Assembly: GCF_000744095.1 (NCBI RefSeq)
Contig: NZ_JQLI01000008.1
Span: 310,001 to 374,000 of the forward strand
DNA from: Cupriavidus necator A5-1
Lineage (GTDB): Bacteria; Pseudomonadota; Gammaproteobacteria; Burkholderiales; Burkholderiaceae
Length of the DNA stretch: 64,000 nt
Direction: 5' to 3'
A model generated the notes under the pieces. That model had not been told where the DNA came from. It worked only from the letters and a program-made list of their open reading frames with translations, and did no database searches. Below, in pieces: positions 19,365 to 28,230 of the stretch. The stretch's first letter is position 1. The number at the start of each line of letters is the position of its first letter. The translations under genes and the position numbers were made by a program.

Positions 19365-19715
19365 CGATATGGCGAGAATAAGCTGCTGAGTGCGTGCGCC
19401 CGCCACCTCGCCCAGCGTCGCGGGCAACGCCACGATCTGCTCCAGTATGGGCACGCTCTTTCGCTTGTCGTTGCGCGCCTGGCTCACATGCCGGGTGACA
19501 CGTAGCGAAAGGCCACCGAGTCGTATGTCGCGCGTTGGATCTTGCGGTTGGAGTGCACGCCGTTGGCATAGCCGTAGATCAGCAGGCCCACAACACTGCC
19601 GGATGGTGCGCCGGCCCGCATATTGGCGCGTCAGTTCGCTCAGATCAAGTTGCTTGATGCCTTCGACCACGAAGCGCGCAAGGTGATCGCCCGGTTACCA
19701 TTCGTCCACGGTGGC
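19365..19715 (-). pseudogene. IS1182/IS5-type transposase remnant
   Basis: On the minus strand, pieces of a DDE transposase N-terminal region can be read in alternating frames: RFVVEGIKQLDLSEL, then TRQYAG, then a frame change into YGYANGVHSNRKI and RATYDSAAFRYVT, then a jump to a segment ending near IVALPATLGEV that belongs much further into such proteins. One in-frame stop replaces a conserved residue just before RFVVEG. The gene therefore has a nonsense codon, at least one frameshift and an internal deletion. It marks an old insertion next to the Dpd cluster. The exact IS family is uncertain. Confidence 0.65.
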
Positions 19716-19800
19716 AGCAGGTACGCTGAGTCTCAGTCAACGGGAACGAAGCGGCTCAAGTAGTCTTTCGGATGTGCTGTCACGATTATCTGGGAGGGCA

Positions 19801-20589
19801 TTATCGATTAGAAGGCTGGAAAGCCAGGCAGGCTCCAAGCTCGGTAGTACGGACTTCGAACACTCGCGGCCTAGGTTCCGATAGGCAGACTATCGATATA
19901 TCTGCTGGTCCCCATTCCCGCTGGAGTTTTACTGTTGCTTGGGCTAGCTCTTCGCATCCTCCTGGCAGAACCAGGATAGCCCGGTTGTATCGTTGCAGTA
20001 GTTGCGCAAGACGAGCCAGATAGCTTCCAACAATGTAGCTGTCACGCCTCGGCCCTGCCGCCTTAATCTCCACGGCAATTGTGCAATCACCTTGCTTGAA
20101 CAAGAGATCAGGAAAGAGCGGCTTCCGTGGGACTGGTAGTTCGACTCGACCCTTCTTGGCTAGCCCTAGCAACTCCGGCTTTCGCCGGATCTGGGAAACC
20201 GCCATATGCTCGAAGTCTGCTATGCGCTTAGCAGTTCCAAACTTGCGCGCTGTATCTCCCGTTGAGGGCATTACTCTTTCGCGCTGAGCCCGTACCTTGT
20301 CGTGGGTTAGGATGCCAGAAAGAACATCCGCAACTACCTTATCGGCGAGCTTGGCGGAGTGCTCATGCAACTTCATGAACTCCATAACGGCAGTCGAACC
20401 CGCCAAGACTTTCCTTCGTCGCAACATCGCAGGATACACGCGCAAGAGAAAGCGGTATAGCGACTCAAACCTTCGTGCTGTCCGGGAAGCGAGCCCAACA
20501 TCCTTGAGTCCTACTTCCGTCGCTGCGTAGTCTCTGCTGCCAGCAATGCCTTCATCGATAAGCTGCGCGACCTTCTTACCCTGGCTCAA
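19801..20589 (-). CDS. Solo PD-(D/E)XK nuclease-like protein
   Basis: A 262-residue protein I do not recognise by name. The N-terminal 130 residues are helical and basic. The C-terminal half carries a PD-(D/E)XK core: FPDLLF with Asp161, then IAVEIKA with Glu174 and Lys176 after a short hairpin, the spacing expected of restriction-endonuclease-fold enzymes. That predicts a metal-dependent DNA or RNA nuclease. It has no obvious partner: one side is an IS1182-type remnant and the other an IS5-type remnant. Its base composition is lower in GC than the Dpd genes, suggesting separate acquisition. It could be a stand-alone defence nuclease or the surviving half of a restriction system. Confidence 0.65.
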   Translation of the reverse strand: MSQGKKVAQLIDEGIAGSRDYAATEVGLKDVGLASRTARRFESLYRFLLRVYPAMLRRRKVLAGSTAVMEFMKLHEHSAKLADKVVADVLSGILTHDKVRAQRERVMPSTGDTARKFGTAKRIADFEHMAVSQIRRKPELLGLAKKGRVELPVPRKPLFPDLLFKQGDCTIAVEIKAAGPRRDSYIVGSYLARLAQLLQRYNRAILVLPGGCEELAQATVKLQREWGPADISIVCLSEPRPRVFEVRTTELGACLAFQPSNR

Positions 20590-20727
20590 TCATCGTGGCC
20601 AACGTGGATTCTCATCATCCATGGCGACGGGGCGTACCATGAATAGCTCCTGACCTGAATTGAGGAAAAAATACTCCAAATGTAGTGTATGGCAAGAGCC
20701 TTGAATCTCTAAGCGATATCAGCACTT

Positions 20728-21067
20728 AGAGCGGCTAGCAAAACCATGTCATCAAACGGCGCCTGATGGGCGTTAGCGATGGCATGGCGTGAAAGAAGAT
20801 CAACAACGAATTCTGGAAGGCATTGCAGCCGCTTCTGCCGACGATGGAGCCTTCGCCAAAAGGTGGCCGACCCAGAGTGGACGACCGAGCAGCGCTGAAC
20901 GGCATTTTGTTTGTATTGAAGACCCGGGATTCCGTGGGAGGCTTCGGCAGCGGCATCACTTGCTGGCGTCGTCTGCGTGACTGGCAGGCCAGCGGAGTCT
21001 GGGAGCGCCTGCACCTGGCAATGCTGACCCGCCTGCGCGAGCATGACCAGATCGATTGGAGCCGGGC
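20728..21067 (+). pseudogene. IS5-family (IS427-group-like) transposase remnant
   Basis: From about 20789 the plus strand reads KKINNEFWKALQPLLP, then KGGRPRVDDRAALNGILFVL, FGSGITCWRRLRDW and QIDWSRAS, the N-terminal half of the two-frame IS5/IS427 transposases. There is no clear intact start, a few conserved residues after FVLKT are missing, and similarity stops at about 21067, where the catalytic half should begin. The AT-containing stretch at 20728-20745 may be the left terminal repeat. Not functional. Confidence 0.65.
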
Positions 21068-21537
21068 AAGCATCCGATGGCGCAGCAGTGGCCAGCCCCC
21101 CGGGGGCCAGCAGACCGAGATGACCCACTATTGGATGGTCCCAAAAGAATGGATCGTAGAAAGCATTGGCGATGTCGCAAAGCGGGGCGTCAAGCCAACT
21201 TATCCGCGCGAAGGCTGGCGAAGCTACAGCGGATAAGGTCCCCCCGTTGCCCAAATTGCACGAGAGATGAAGACCAGCAGGCGGACCGTGATGCGGGTCC
21301 GGGAAGGAGTGACAGTTTCCTCGGAGACGTAGTGCCCTCTGAAAACGACAAAGCAGCCACAGTGCTCCATCAAAAGGAACCAGGCTGCGTCAATCGGACC
21401 CGGGATCACAAGACAAGCAGCCAGGGCAAGATAGTATCTCGCCCCATGATGGGGCGGGTTCGCAACTCATGCACTGGCCTGTACCACTGAGCAAATCATT
21501 TACCCGTCAAGTCTTGACGGCTTTCAGCACATATTGG
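21068..21537. other. Region after the IS5 remnant, no gene seen
   Basis: Short frames only, none with protein-like composition. No repeat or hairpin stood out. Confidence 0.4.
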
Positions 21538-21735
21538 TCAGCGCATTCTGGCGACGGCGCTGAGGAAAGCACCGCCCCTGACCGTAATGCAGGGACGCTG
21601 GTGACCAGATGCGGACTCCTCTAGGCTAACGAGCTGGTGTTCTAGTAGGGCGTCCAGGGCAGCGCGATCCAGTTCGGCGTGATTTGGGGTGTCCTTGACC
21701 AATATTAGTGTGGCCACTTCGTGAGGAGTCAGCAT
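21538..21735 (-). CDS. Small hypothetical protein
   Basis: About 65 residues from an ATG at 21735 (an in-frame ATG four codons upstream, at 21747, is also possible). The sequence MLTPHEVATLILVKD followed by a helix-rich middle and ITVRGGAFLSAVARM has normal amino acid composition and resembles small winged-helix-like hypothetical proteins of Burkholderiales, in which the end reads like a turn and recognition helix. I do not know the function. No neighbour suggests a role. Confidence 0.5.
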   Translation of the reverse strand: MLTPHEVATLILVKDTPNHAELDRAALDALLEHQLVSLEESASGHQRPCITVRGGAFLSAVARMR

Positions 21736-22033
21736 CCATGTCTCCATGTTTTTATGTAAGGTCTGCTGGAAGCGTCATCTGCCGTGGCCGCAGCGCCGCT
21801 CCGCTTGCCGCAGAACTTACGACCATCGCCGGGGCCGCAGCCACACCTACCGCGAACGCCCGGGAAAATCAATTCAATACTGCGGGGCACGCATTATCAA
21901 TGCATGCCATGAATATTTCATGACAGTGTTTACCAGCAGGCCGCACAACCTTGCTGGCGCGAGAAGGTGTCGTTGCGGCAGGGTGATGGGACGCGAAGCT
22001 GAAGGCAGAAGCCTGACGTGAAATGCGGTGGAC

Positions 22034-22402
22034 TTATTCTTTTCCGCTAGGCGGGAACGCGCCGTCCCACGGATCATCCTTATACAGAAGCTGATACTCA
22101 GCCGGGTAAAGATCGCGAATCGGCGGCGGATATTGGAACGCCAGGACGGCTTCCAGCTTGTCTTCAGCGTTGATTCGGAATACTTCGATGAGAACCTTGT
22201 GCCTGGTGGTATCGATGCCGCCGACGTGGTAGTAGCGTGTGCCATTCCACACGAAAACGCCGCCGTCGAACGGTGGTTCAACCCCTAACCAGCGGGCATG
22301 GCTCGCCCGGCGAAGGTCCAGAGCCTGTTCAAGGTAGTCCCCGTTGCCCGATGGTAGGCGCTGACATTGCTGGACCAAGTCGTCAGGAAGGAAGACGCCC
22401 AT
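22034..22402 (-). CDS. Hypothetical protein, 122 residues
   Basis: A soluble protein of 122 residues with balanced composition and several aromatic clusters (FVWNGTRYYHVGG, FQYPPPIRDLYP). No known domain or catalytic motif seen. It begins at an ATG at 22402 with no strong Shine-Dalgarno sequence. It stands alone between IS debris and the truncated gene at 22778, so no function can be inferred from context. Confidence 0.55.
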   Translation of the reverse strand: MGVFLPDDLVQQCQRLPSGNGDYLEQALDLRRASHARWLGVEPPFDGGVFVWNGTRYYHVGGIDTTRHKVLIEVFRINAEDKLEAVLAFQYPPPIRDLYPAEYQLLYKDDPWDGAFPPSGKE

Positions 22403-22777
22403 GCTAGTGGGAAGCAGACTGATGTGTCAGGAACGGTATTGTCCTACACCGACTTGCGGCAACAAGGGAAGCGCGAAGCCACAACAGGATGATGACCAAA
22501 TGGCGGATTGACCACTGGGGTCGAAGGCATAAACAGGAAGACGTGGGCTTCGATTGATCTACCAAAGAGAGAACACCATGCCACTGTCTAATAGCGGTAT
22601 GCCAGTTGCCCAGATCGCACCAGACATCAAGACCAGCAGAGTAACGCGGGTGCATGAAGCGGGGCGGCACCTTCAGCCATCGCGAGTTAGCGCCGCTGGA
22701 AGCGGGAGGCAAGAAACGGGCGCGACGAGCGTCCGCTGTTGGGAAGGTGAGCTATCGACACCCCGCTTGAAGCCGGT
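22403..22777. other. Intergenic region, no convincing gene
   Basis: A minus-strand frame across 22404-22712 exists but has no homology I recognise and unusual composition. Probably contains the promoter of the gene beginning at 22778. Confidence 0.4.
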
Positions 22778-23287
22778 ATGGTAGTCAAAGTGCTAAACGC
22801 ACGTACCCCGCGCACGGAGTTTCTCGTCGGCCAGACGGTGCAAATTGTCGCCTACGGCAAGCGGACTGGCGTGTATGCCGTGCTGTTTGATGGCGAACTG
22901 GAATATTGCAACCGTGTCCTGCCGCTTCATTCTGCCAGCCTAGGCGACGAGTATTACTACCAAAGTTTGCCGTTGTGCATCATTGATGCCGTTTTTTCGA
23001 TAAATGTGAAGTATCAAAGCACGCAAAACGTTGTTTCGAGGTACTGCCAGCATTTCGGCCTGCGTAAATTTCGACGTGACCGCACGTCAATCCCATCCCG
23101 CGAGGAGCAAGAGTCTGTAAGCGCCCTTTGCGAACGCTACATTGAGCGTGGCTTCGGGGTTATGACCGAAGAGATATTAGACAACCGTCAACGGACGTCG
23201 GCGGTCAACGGAATAACCAAGGTTGAGGCGGTTCTGGAATTTGCCGCTACCCTGAAGAAATATGGGATTGAGTACTTTCAAGACATC
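22778..23287 (+). pseudogene. Hypothetical gene cut off by an IS3-family insertion
   Basis: The first ~170 residues look native: a short beta-rich N-terminus (FLVGQTVQIVAY, YAVLFDGELEYC), then a helical part with LPLCIIDAVFSINVKY, RYCQHFGL and NRQRTSAVNGITK. I have the impression of a conserved family of hypothetical proteins with a helix-hairpin-helix-like C-terminal half, but cannot name it. At about 23287 the sequence runs into the IS copy and the frame continues 59 codons into IS DNA to a stop at 23462-23464, so any product would have a foreign tail. The natural C-terminus is not found at any of the other three IS flanks. Confidence 0.6.
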
Positions 23288-23316
23288 GGCGCGCGTCAAG
23301 GTAGATGTCGCCTCAT

Positions 23317-24411
23317 TCATGCAGCCAAACGCTGTTTTTCGGCGCCTGGCTTGATACCGGTGGGCACGGCAATCTCGCGCTCCGGATTGAGCGTGACCGT
23401 GTCGATTGGCGACCAGTCTCGCGTGTCGCATGTCCAGCGACGCGGGTTGCGCTCACGGGCCTGAACATACAGCGCGTGGCGCGCGGCCAGAATCTTGTCG
23501 TCTTGTCCGGCGTGGCGCTGTGCCGGGCTCACGTAGCGGATGCCGCTGTGCCGATGCTCATGGTTGTACCAGTGGACGAAGTGCGCCGCCCAGGTGCGCG
23601 CCGCGGCCAGATCGGCAAAGCCCGTGGACGGGAACTCGGGTCTGTACTTGGCCGTGCGGAACAGGCTCTCCACAAAGGCGTTATCGTCGCTCACGCGTGG
23701 GCGCGAATACGAGGGCTTGACGCCCAGCCAGTGCAACATCGCCAGCACCGTGGTGGCCTTGAGCGTAGCACCATTGTCCCCGTGCAGCACCGGCTTGGTC
23801 GCCATGGCGTGAATACCCTCGGCCAGCGCCGTGCGCTTGACCAGATGCGCCGCGTGGTTGGCGTCGTCCCGATCGTGGACCTCGAAGCCCACGATCTTGC
23901 GGCTGTATACGTCCAGGATGAGGTACAGATAAAACCAGCGCCCAGCGACCTCGGCCGGCAGGTAGGTCATGTCCCAGCACCACAGTTGGCGCGGCCCCGT
24001 TGCCACGTGCGTGGTGGGCGGACGGCTTTGGCGCGGCGCCTTGGCACGCCCCCGATGCCGGGTCTGCCCATGGGCGCGCAGCACCCGACCGAAGCTCGAT
24101 TCGCTGGCCAGGTAGACACCCTCATCGGCCAGCATGGGCACGATGCGCGCCGGCGGCATGTCGGCGAAGCGCGGCTCGTTGGCAACGGCCAGAATGCGTT
24201 CGCGCTCCTCGATGCTCAGCGCATGCGCGGGCGTGGGCCGCTCGGCCCCGGGGCGGCGGTCGCCGACCACCAAGCCATCGTGGGCCTTCCAGCGTTGCAG
24301 CGTGCGCACGGTTATGCCAGCTACCTCGCAGGCCAGGCGCAGGCGAGCACCGCCTGCGTGAGCGGTTTCGATATGGCGGACCATCGTTTGGCGATCTTCC
24401 AGGCCGATCAT
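23317..24411 (-). CDS. IS3-family transposase OrfB, copy 1
   Basis: A 364-residue integrase-core transposase. The catalytic triad is in WDMTY, HGDNG and FVES, with 35 residues between the second Asp and the Glu, i.e. DD(35)E. An N-terminal helix-turn-helix (TVRTLQRWK) precedes it. It overlaps orfA by 4 bases (ATGA) in the -1 frame. This copy carries Arg in ESLFRTAK where copy 2 has Gly, right after the catalytic Glu; both may be active, but the change is in a sensitive place. Confidence 0.92.
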   Translation of the reverse strand: MIGLEDRQTMVRHIETAHAGGARLRLACEVAGITVRTLQRWKAHDGLVVGDRRPGAERPTPAHALSIEERERILAVANEPRFADMPPARIVPMLADEGVYLASESSFGRVLRAHGQTRHRGRAKAPRQSRPPTTHVATGPRQLWCWDMTYLPAEVAGRWFYLYLILDVYSRKIVGFEVHDRDDANHAAHLVKRTALAEGIHAMATKPVLHGDNGATLKATTVLAMLHWLGVKPSYSRPRVSDDNAFVESLFRTAKYRPEFPSTGFADLAAARTWAAHFVHWYNHEHRHSGIRYVSPAQRHAGQDDKILAARHALYVQARERNPRRWTCDTRDWSPIDTVTLNPEREIAVPTGIKPGAEKQRLAA

Positions 24412-24887
24412 GCGTCCTCGTCCTTGTCCTTCGGGAAGATCCCCTCGAGCTTTTTTGAGAGTATCAACAGGGCGGCAGCTTCGGCCAGGGCCTTCTCCTT
24501 GCGGCGCAGCTCGCGCTCGAGTTCCTTGATACGGCGCCGATCGGCCTTTGTCTCACTATGGGTGGCGCGCGCATCCTCGGGCTCAGCCAGCGCCTGCGTG
24601 GCCGCAGTGCGCCACTGCTCCAACTCCTGCGGATACACACCGTTCTCACGGCACCAGGCGTTCTTGCTGGCCTCGTCCAACGCAGCCGTCGCCAGCACCG
24701 CCTCAAACCTGGCCGCCGCTGTCCATGCCCGCTCGCGAGCGGGCATGGACATAGCGTCCGCACGCCAGCGCTCCAGCGTGGCCACTGCCACACCCAATTC
24801 CCTTGAAACCACTTCCACCGCCGCACTCTCCGGCGGTAACAACCGTGCTACCGCCCGGTCCTTGAATTCTTGTCCGTAACGAGCCAC
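24408..24887 (-). CDS. IS3-family OrfA, copy 1
   Basis: A 159-residue protein with an N-terminal helix-turn-helix (VSRELGVAVATLERW) for terminal-repeat binding and a C-terminal coiled coil (ELERELRRKEKAL). A slippery A AAA AAG lies 12 codons before the stop, so a -1 frameshift would fuse it to OrfB as in other IS3 elements. A 32-base perfect palindrome lies inside the coding region at 24720-24751. The product is identical to that of copy 2. Confidence 0.88.
   Translation of the reverse strand: MARYGQEFKDRAVARLLPPESAAVEVVSRELGVAVATLERWRADAMSMPARERAWTAAARFEAVLATAALDEASKNAWCRENGVYPQELEQWRTAATQALAEPEDARATHSETKADRRRIKELERELRRKEKALAEAAALLILSKKLEGIFPKDKDEDA
24720..24751. repeat. Perfect 32-base palindrome inside orfA, copy 1
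   Basis: Two 16-base arms, TGTCCATGCCCGCTCG and its exact complement, with no loop. It encodes the segment around SMPARERAWT. Same palindrome in copy 2 at 28367-28398. Confidence 0.9.
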
Positions 24888-24953
24888 TTCTATCTCTTAT
24901 CGCCCCCAGGGTTCAAATTCTATCGGGGCGACATCTATTCTGCCGCGGGGGGC

Positions 24954-25475
24954 TACCTCTTCCCAGCGGCCGCGGCCCCCCTCGAAGTAAGCGGGGCGGA
25001 ATGCGTCTCCCGGACCAACTTCTTTGGGGCTAAGCCATTCGGTGAACTTGCTCTCGACACCGACCACCTGGTCACCTGGCATGGACAAGATGACATCCAA
25101 ATTGGCGCAGCGCTCCAGTCCAGTCGGCACTTGGGCTTCGAAGGCGATCGAGCTTGGCTTTCCGTGGATACCCATCGCGTGTCCGAGATCAACGAGGCCC
25201 CCTTCAGGCCAATTGTCGAACAAATTTGACGCAAGCGCTGCTGAGGAGCGCAAAGCCCGTATCTTGGCAGGGATGAGTTTTCCGCTTCGACTCCTGCGAT
25301 CTGACAACTCCCCGCCGCCTCCTGACCTGAACGCAGCCAGCGCGGGAGCTGACAGGGGCCTCCACAGGTTCAACTCAAGGCTGCGCACGTAGTCAGCGTA
25401 GCCATCGTCAAGCCCGACACCATGCGCCGCGGCCCACTCACGCTGGGCATCGCAAATCGCTTTCAGTCCGCTCAT
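24954..25475 (-). pseudogene. PGN_0703-like PD-(D/E)XK nuclease, 3' end removed by the IS
   Basis: About 174 native residues remain. A nuclease core is visible: Glu113 in FEAQVP, Asp127 in NLDVIL, then VVGVESKF with Glu141 and Lys143, typical of the PGN_0703-type putative restriction endonucleases, which are often annotated as DNA-modification-related. The native frame ends at the IS junction at about 24953; the reading frame continues 18 codons into the IS to a stop at 24897. The active-site residues are still encoded but the C-terminal part of the fold is lost, so activity is doubtful. Confidence 0.65.
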
Positions 25476-25828
25476 CCGTCGTCCCCGCTTCGCCTAGCAT
25501 TGTACAAACAGTGTCCTTTCCGGCCGTCGCCAATGAAATCGGCCATGCGGATGAGGTCGGACGGCCAAATTCGGTCGTCCGACTAGGTGGCGGTTGACCG
25601 AAACGGACTTGAACGGCCGACCGAAAGCAGGCGAACGTCGCATCCTGGCCATTTTCAGCCAATCGCCCATCATCGCACCAACGGCTGAAGTTCGGTTCTG
25701 GACAACCGTTCGGCAGTTTGGACGCATGGCGCTGAATGTCCCAAATGGCTTGCCCAATGGAGGGGGCGGCTGAAGAGCGAAGTTCGACCGGGGAAGACGA
25801 ACAGCGCTTCCGACCCTCTCGTACCGAT
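25476..25828. other. Intergenic repeat-like region with a hairpin
   Basis: No convincing gene; frames on the minus strand look like translated intergenic DNA. An inverted repeat, GTCGGACG at 25556-25563 and CGTCCGAC at 25576-25583, could form a stem with a 12-base loop. It lies between two minus-strand genes, downstream of the large nuclease gene, and may act as a terminator, although no T-run follows. Confidence 0.5.
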
Positions 25829-28057
25829 TCAATACGACCAAACCGCCTCAGACTCGATTACATCCACAAAGCGAGCCGCAGAAAATGACTGCGGGTATAG
25901 CGAAGCCGCCTCATCCACAACATGATCAGCCTCATCCAGATTCACACCATCCTGTATTGCCTTCAGTATCCCGTCTGGGTCAGATAGAAGGTGACAATCG
26001 TTCCGTAGAGCAATGATGACCTCCTCCAGCGATATCTTGAGAAAGCCGCTGAACCGTTCATGATCGAGTTCGATGGAAGTATCGACGATCCAACCCGTCA
26101 TGGATGGGACTGTTCCCGGCGGCAATCCCAGATCGGCACACAATCCCGCATCCATGGTCAATGCCTGCATCAGCGCCGTAGTTTTGCGCTGCAACTGTTT
26201 GCCAGCCTTTCGCAGGGTAGTACTGGCATGCAGCCAAGCCTCCCACTGGGTTTTGCGGAGGTAGGAGGATTTGACCTCAATGACAAGCACGATCCCGTCC
26301 ATTGCGCAAATCAGATCGACCTCACCGGCGTCGCCGTAGGTGTCTCGATCGGGCACCCATCCCACCTTAACTTGGAAGCCACGTTGCGCAAATAGCGCCC
26401 CTAATCGGTGCTCAATGCGTGTGGTTTCCTCTTTTACCTCCGAGCGCTTAGAATCAACCCGGCGCAGATTATTGATCGCCGCGGAGCGATTGTTCTGGAG
26501 GCCAGTGAGCCAAGGCAACTGAACGATAAGCTCGCCCATCTTGAGGAAAGGGCGCTCCAGCAGGTTCGGCTCCTTGCCGTCACTGTGGTTACGCAGACGG
26601 CTAGATAATGCTGACCAGTCACTGGTCCAGAAATCCAGCACCGCTGCCGCCATCACTGGGTCACCATGAGGCTGAGCATCACTTACGACCCAGCCACAAA
26701 TGGCGTTGATCTTGTCCATGCGAGTCGTAAAAGTCAGTGGCAGCCGATTCTGCATGCCGTCAATCAACCCACGCATGAACAACGTGCGCAAAGCCACCAG
26801 GCAGTCGCCGGTTTGCTTCAGCAGTTCGCCGAAGGGGCAAAGAAACTCGCGTTGGTAAAAGAAGGAGCTTAGCTCCAACGCCAGCAGGGCGTTGAATAAT
26901 GGCACACGCGTGCCGGTAGCCAGCAGCACTCGGTCGTCGATGCCATATACCTCATCCAGGAGCAAACGATTGCTCACTGCCCGGATGAGTGCCATTTCGT
27001 TCAGTTCATGATTCTCTGGCCGGCCAATGATTTTCCCCGCAAAGGGGGATCTGAAAAATTCCTGCATCCCACGACATAGCCAATAGCCATGAAGCTTAGC
27101 CAGCTTTTCACCATCACGATGCCACTTGTCTCTGACGGCAGGATCGGTTTGCTCGATTTCTAGAACCTTACCGTTACGGACAAAGAGAATGCTATCGTCG
27201 TAACAGTACGCATCGACAGAACGAGAGTTAATGGCATTGAGTTCCAGTTGAGCGGCGAGAAGTTCCTCAAAGGCCTCGTATAAGTCATGTCGAGCCGGCT
27301 GACCTTGGGAGCTTGGAAAAATCAGCGGAGAAAGATGTGTCGCCAAAGAACGCCTGGCCTTGTCGATGTTGAGCTTAATACCCGACTCGGGTACCGAAGC
27401 AATCTTCCAGATCAATAGATCGTTGATCGCCTCCCAATATTCTTCCATCTCAGGATGATGGTTACTGCCCGGCAATGGTACCAACTCTGCGTAGGCGAAC
27501 AGGCTTCCGTATAACAAAAGCTCAAATGGACTTAGCTCGGCCAACCGGGTTTTGCAACGTTCCAGTTCGTCAGTTTTGGCTTGGCAGGCTTCAGAAAGGA
27601 TGGAGATGATCTCGCATTGCTCAGCGACTACCGAGCATGACATTCCTACTGATTGTAGTTCAGAAAATCGATCGGGATGCGAGGACAGCCCCACCCGAGA
27701 TCGCCGAATGGCCCAGAGTAAGGCGTCTGGCGCAGTCCGAGCTATTACAATCAGCAAATCAAGGCGCGAAATGCGGCTTTGCTTCAAATAGCGCACGATT
27801 GCCAATCGGCCAATCTCGCTCCCCCAGCCATCAGGTGAAATCAGCATCAAGAAACTACTCGACCAGAAGGCTTCGTCATGCTCTCCAAGAGGTAGTTTTT
27901 TCTTGTTGCGCACTACCGGCTTTTGATCGACGTAGCGTTCAGTGGTCATCAGAGCGGCGGCAGAGCTGCCCATGCCTTTAGCCAGCAACGTCTGAAATCG
28001 TTGCTCATAAGGATTTACCATCTGAGTTTGTAGTGCCGAACTGGAATTATTTGGCAT
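25829..28057 (-). CDS. 742-residue protein with C-terminal PD-(D/E)XK (NERD-like) nuclease domain
   Basis: I do not recognise the family. The first ~540 residues are predicted helical and contain no motif known to me. At about residues 560-650 is a nuclease core: EHRLGALFAQRGF, then GEVDLIC (Asp about 580), IVLVIEVKSS (Glu about 594, Lys 596) and a long following helix, the arrangement of NERD-type or restriction-type PD-(D/E)XK domains. A ~90-residue tail follows. The gene is clearly less GC-rich than its surroundings and is enclosed by inverted IS3 copies, so it was probably acquired with them. It starts at 28057, with an AAGGAA-like sequence upstream. It could be a stand-alone defence gene in which the helical region senses and the nuclease cuts. 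Confidence 0.75.
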   Translation of the reverse strand: MPNNSSSALQTQMVNPYEQRFQTLLAKGMGSSAAALMTTERYVDQKPVVRNKKKLPLGEHDEAFWSSSFLMLISPDGWGSEIGRLAIVRYLKQSRISRLDLLIVIARTAPDALLWAIRRSRVGLSSHPDRFSELQSVGMSCSVVAEQCEIISILSEACQAKTDELERCKTRLAELSPFELLLYGSLFAYAELVPLPGSNHHPEMEEYWEAINDLLIWKIASVPESGIKLNIDKARRSLATHLSPLIFPSSQGQPARHDLYEAFEELLAAQLELNAINSRSVDAYCYDDSILFVRNGKVLEIEQTDPAVRDKWHRDGEKLAKLHGYWLCRGMQEFFRSPFAGKIIGRPENHELNEMALIRAVSNRLLLDEVYGIDDRVLLATGTRVPLFNALLALELSSFFYQREFLCPFGELLKQTGDCLVALRTLFMRGLIDGMQNRLPLTFTTRMDKINAICGWVVSDAQPHGDPVMAAAVLDFWTSDWSALSSRLRNHSDGKEPNLLERPFLKMGELIVQLPWLTGLQNNRSAAINNLRRVDSKRSEVKEETTRIEHRLGALFAQRGFQVKVGWVPDRDTYGDAGEVDLICAMDGIVLVIEVKSSYLRKTQWEAWLHASTTLRKAGKQLQRKTTALMQALTMDAGLCADLGLPPGTVPSMTGWIVDTSIELDHERFSGFLKISLEEVIIALRNDCHLLSDPDGILKAIQDGVNLDEADHVVDEAASLYPQSFSAARFVDVIESEAVWSY

Positions 28058-28230
28058 TAGCTCTAAAGGAAGTTCATGATGGCTGCATTTCCCCCAAGTT
28101 TACCAAACGCCCTGATGACTGAATGCCGATGGAATGGCTAGATAGCTAGATGGCTGCGTTCAAGGCCCCCCGCGGCAGAATAGATGTCGCCCCGATAGAA
28201 TTTGAACCCTGGGGGCGATAAGAGATAGAA

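Larger units (their letters stand above)
23287..24953 (-). mobile_element. IS3-family insertion sequence, copy 1 (minus orientation)
   Basis: About 1667 bases identical to copy 2 at 28165-29831 in inverted orientation, apart from one base (position 23658 here, 29460 there). Ends were set where the two copies stop matching. An 11-base stretch TAGATGTCGCC occurs as an inverted repeat about 15 bases inside each end, in imperfect terminal repeats of about 26 bases. No clear target-site duplication is seen at either copy. It truncates genes on both sides: the one at 22778 and the nuclease gene at 24954. Confidence 0.9.

Noticed and set aside
21740..21920. Possible SEC-C zinc motif on the minus strand
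   Set aside because: Only a loose C-x-CG...GRKFCGK pattern in a frame without a start; the spacing does not fit.
23305..24879. 524-codon frame opposite the IS3 transposase genes (also at 28239-29813)
   Set aside because: It is antisense to orfA and orfB, appears only because the IS is GC-rich, and has no protein-like features.
24931..24953. Target-site duplication of IS copy 1
   Set aside because: No direct repeat could be matched between the two flanks, nor between flanks swapped by a hypothetical inversion.
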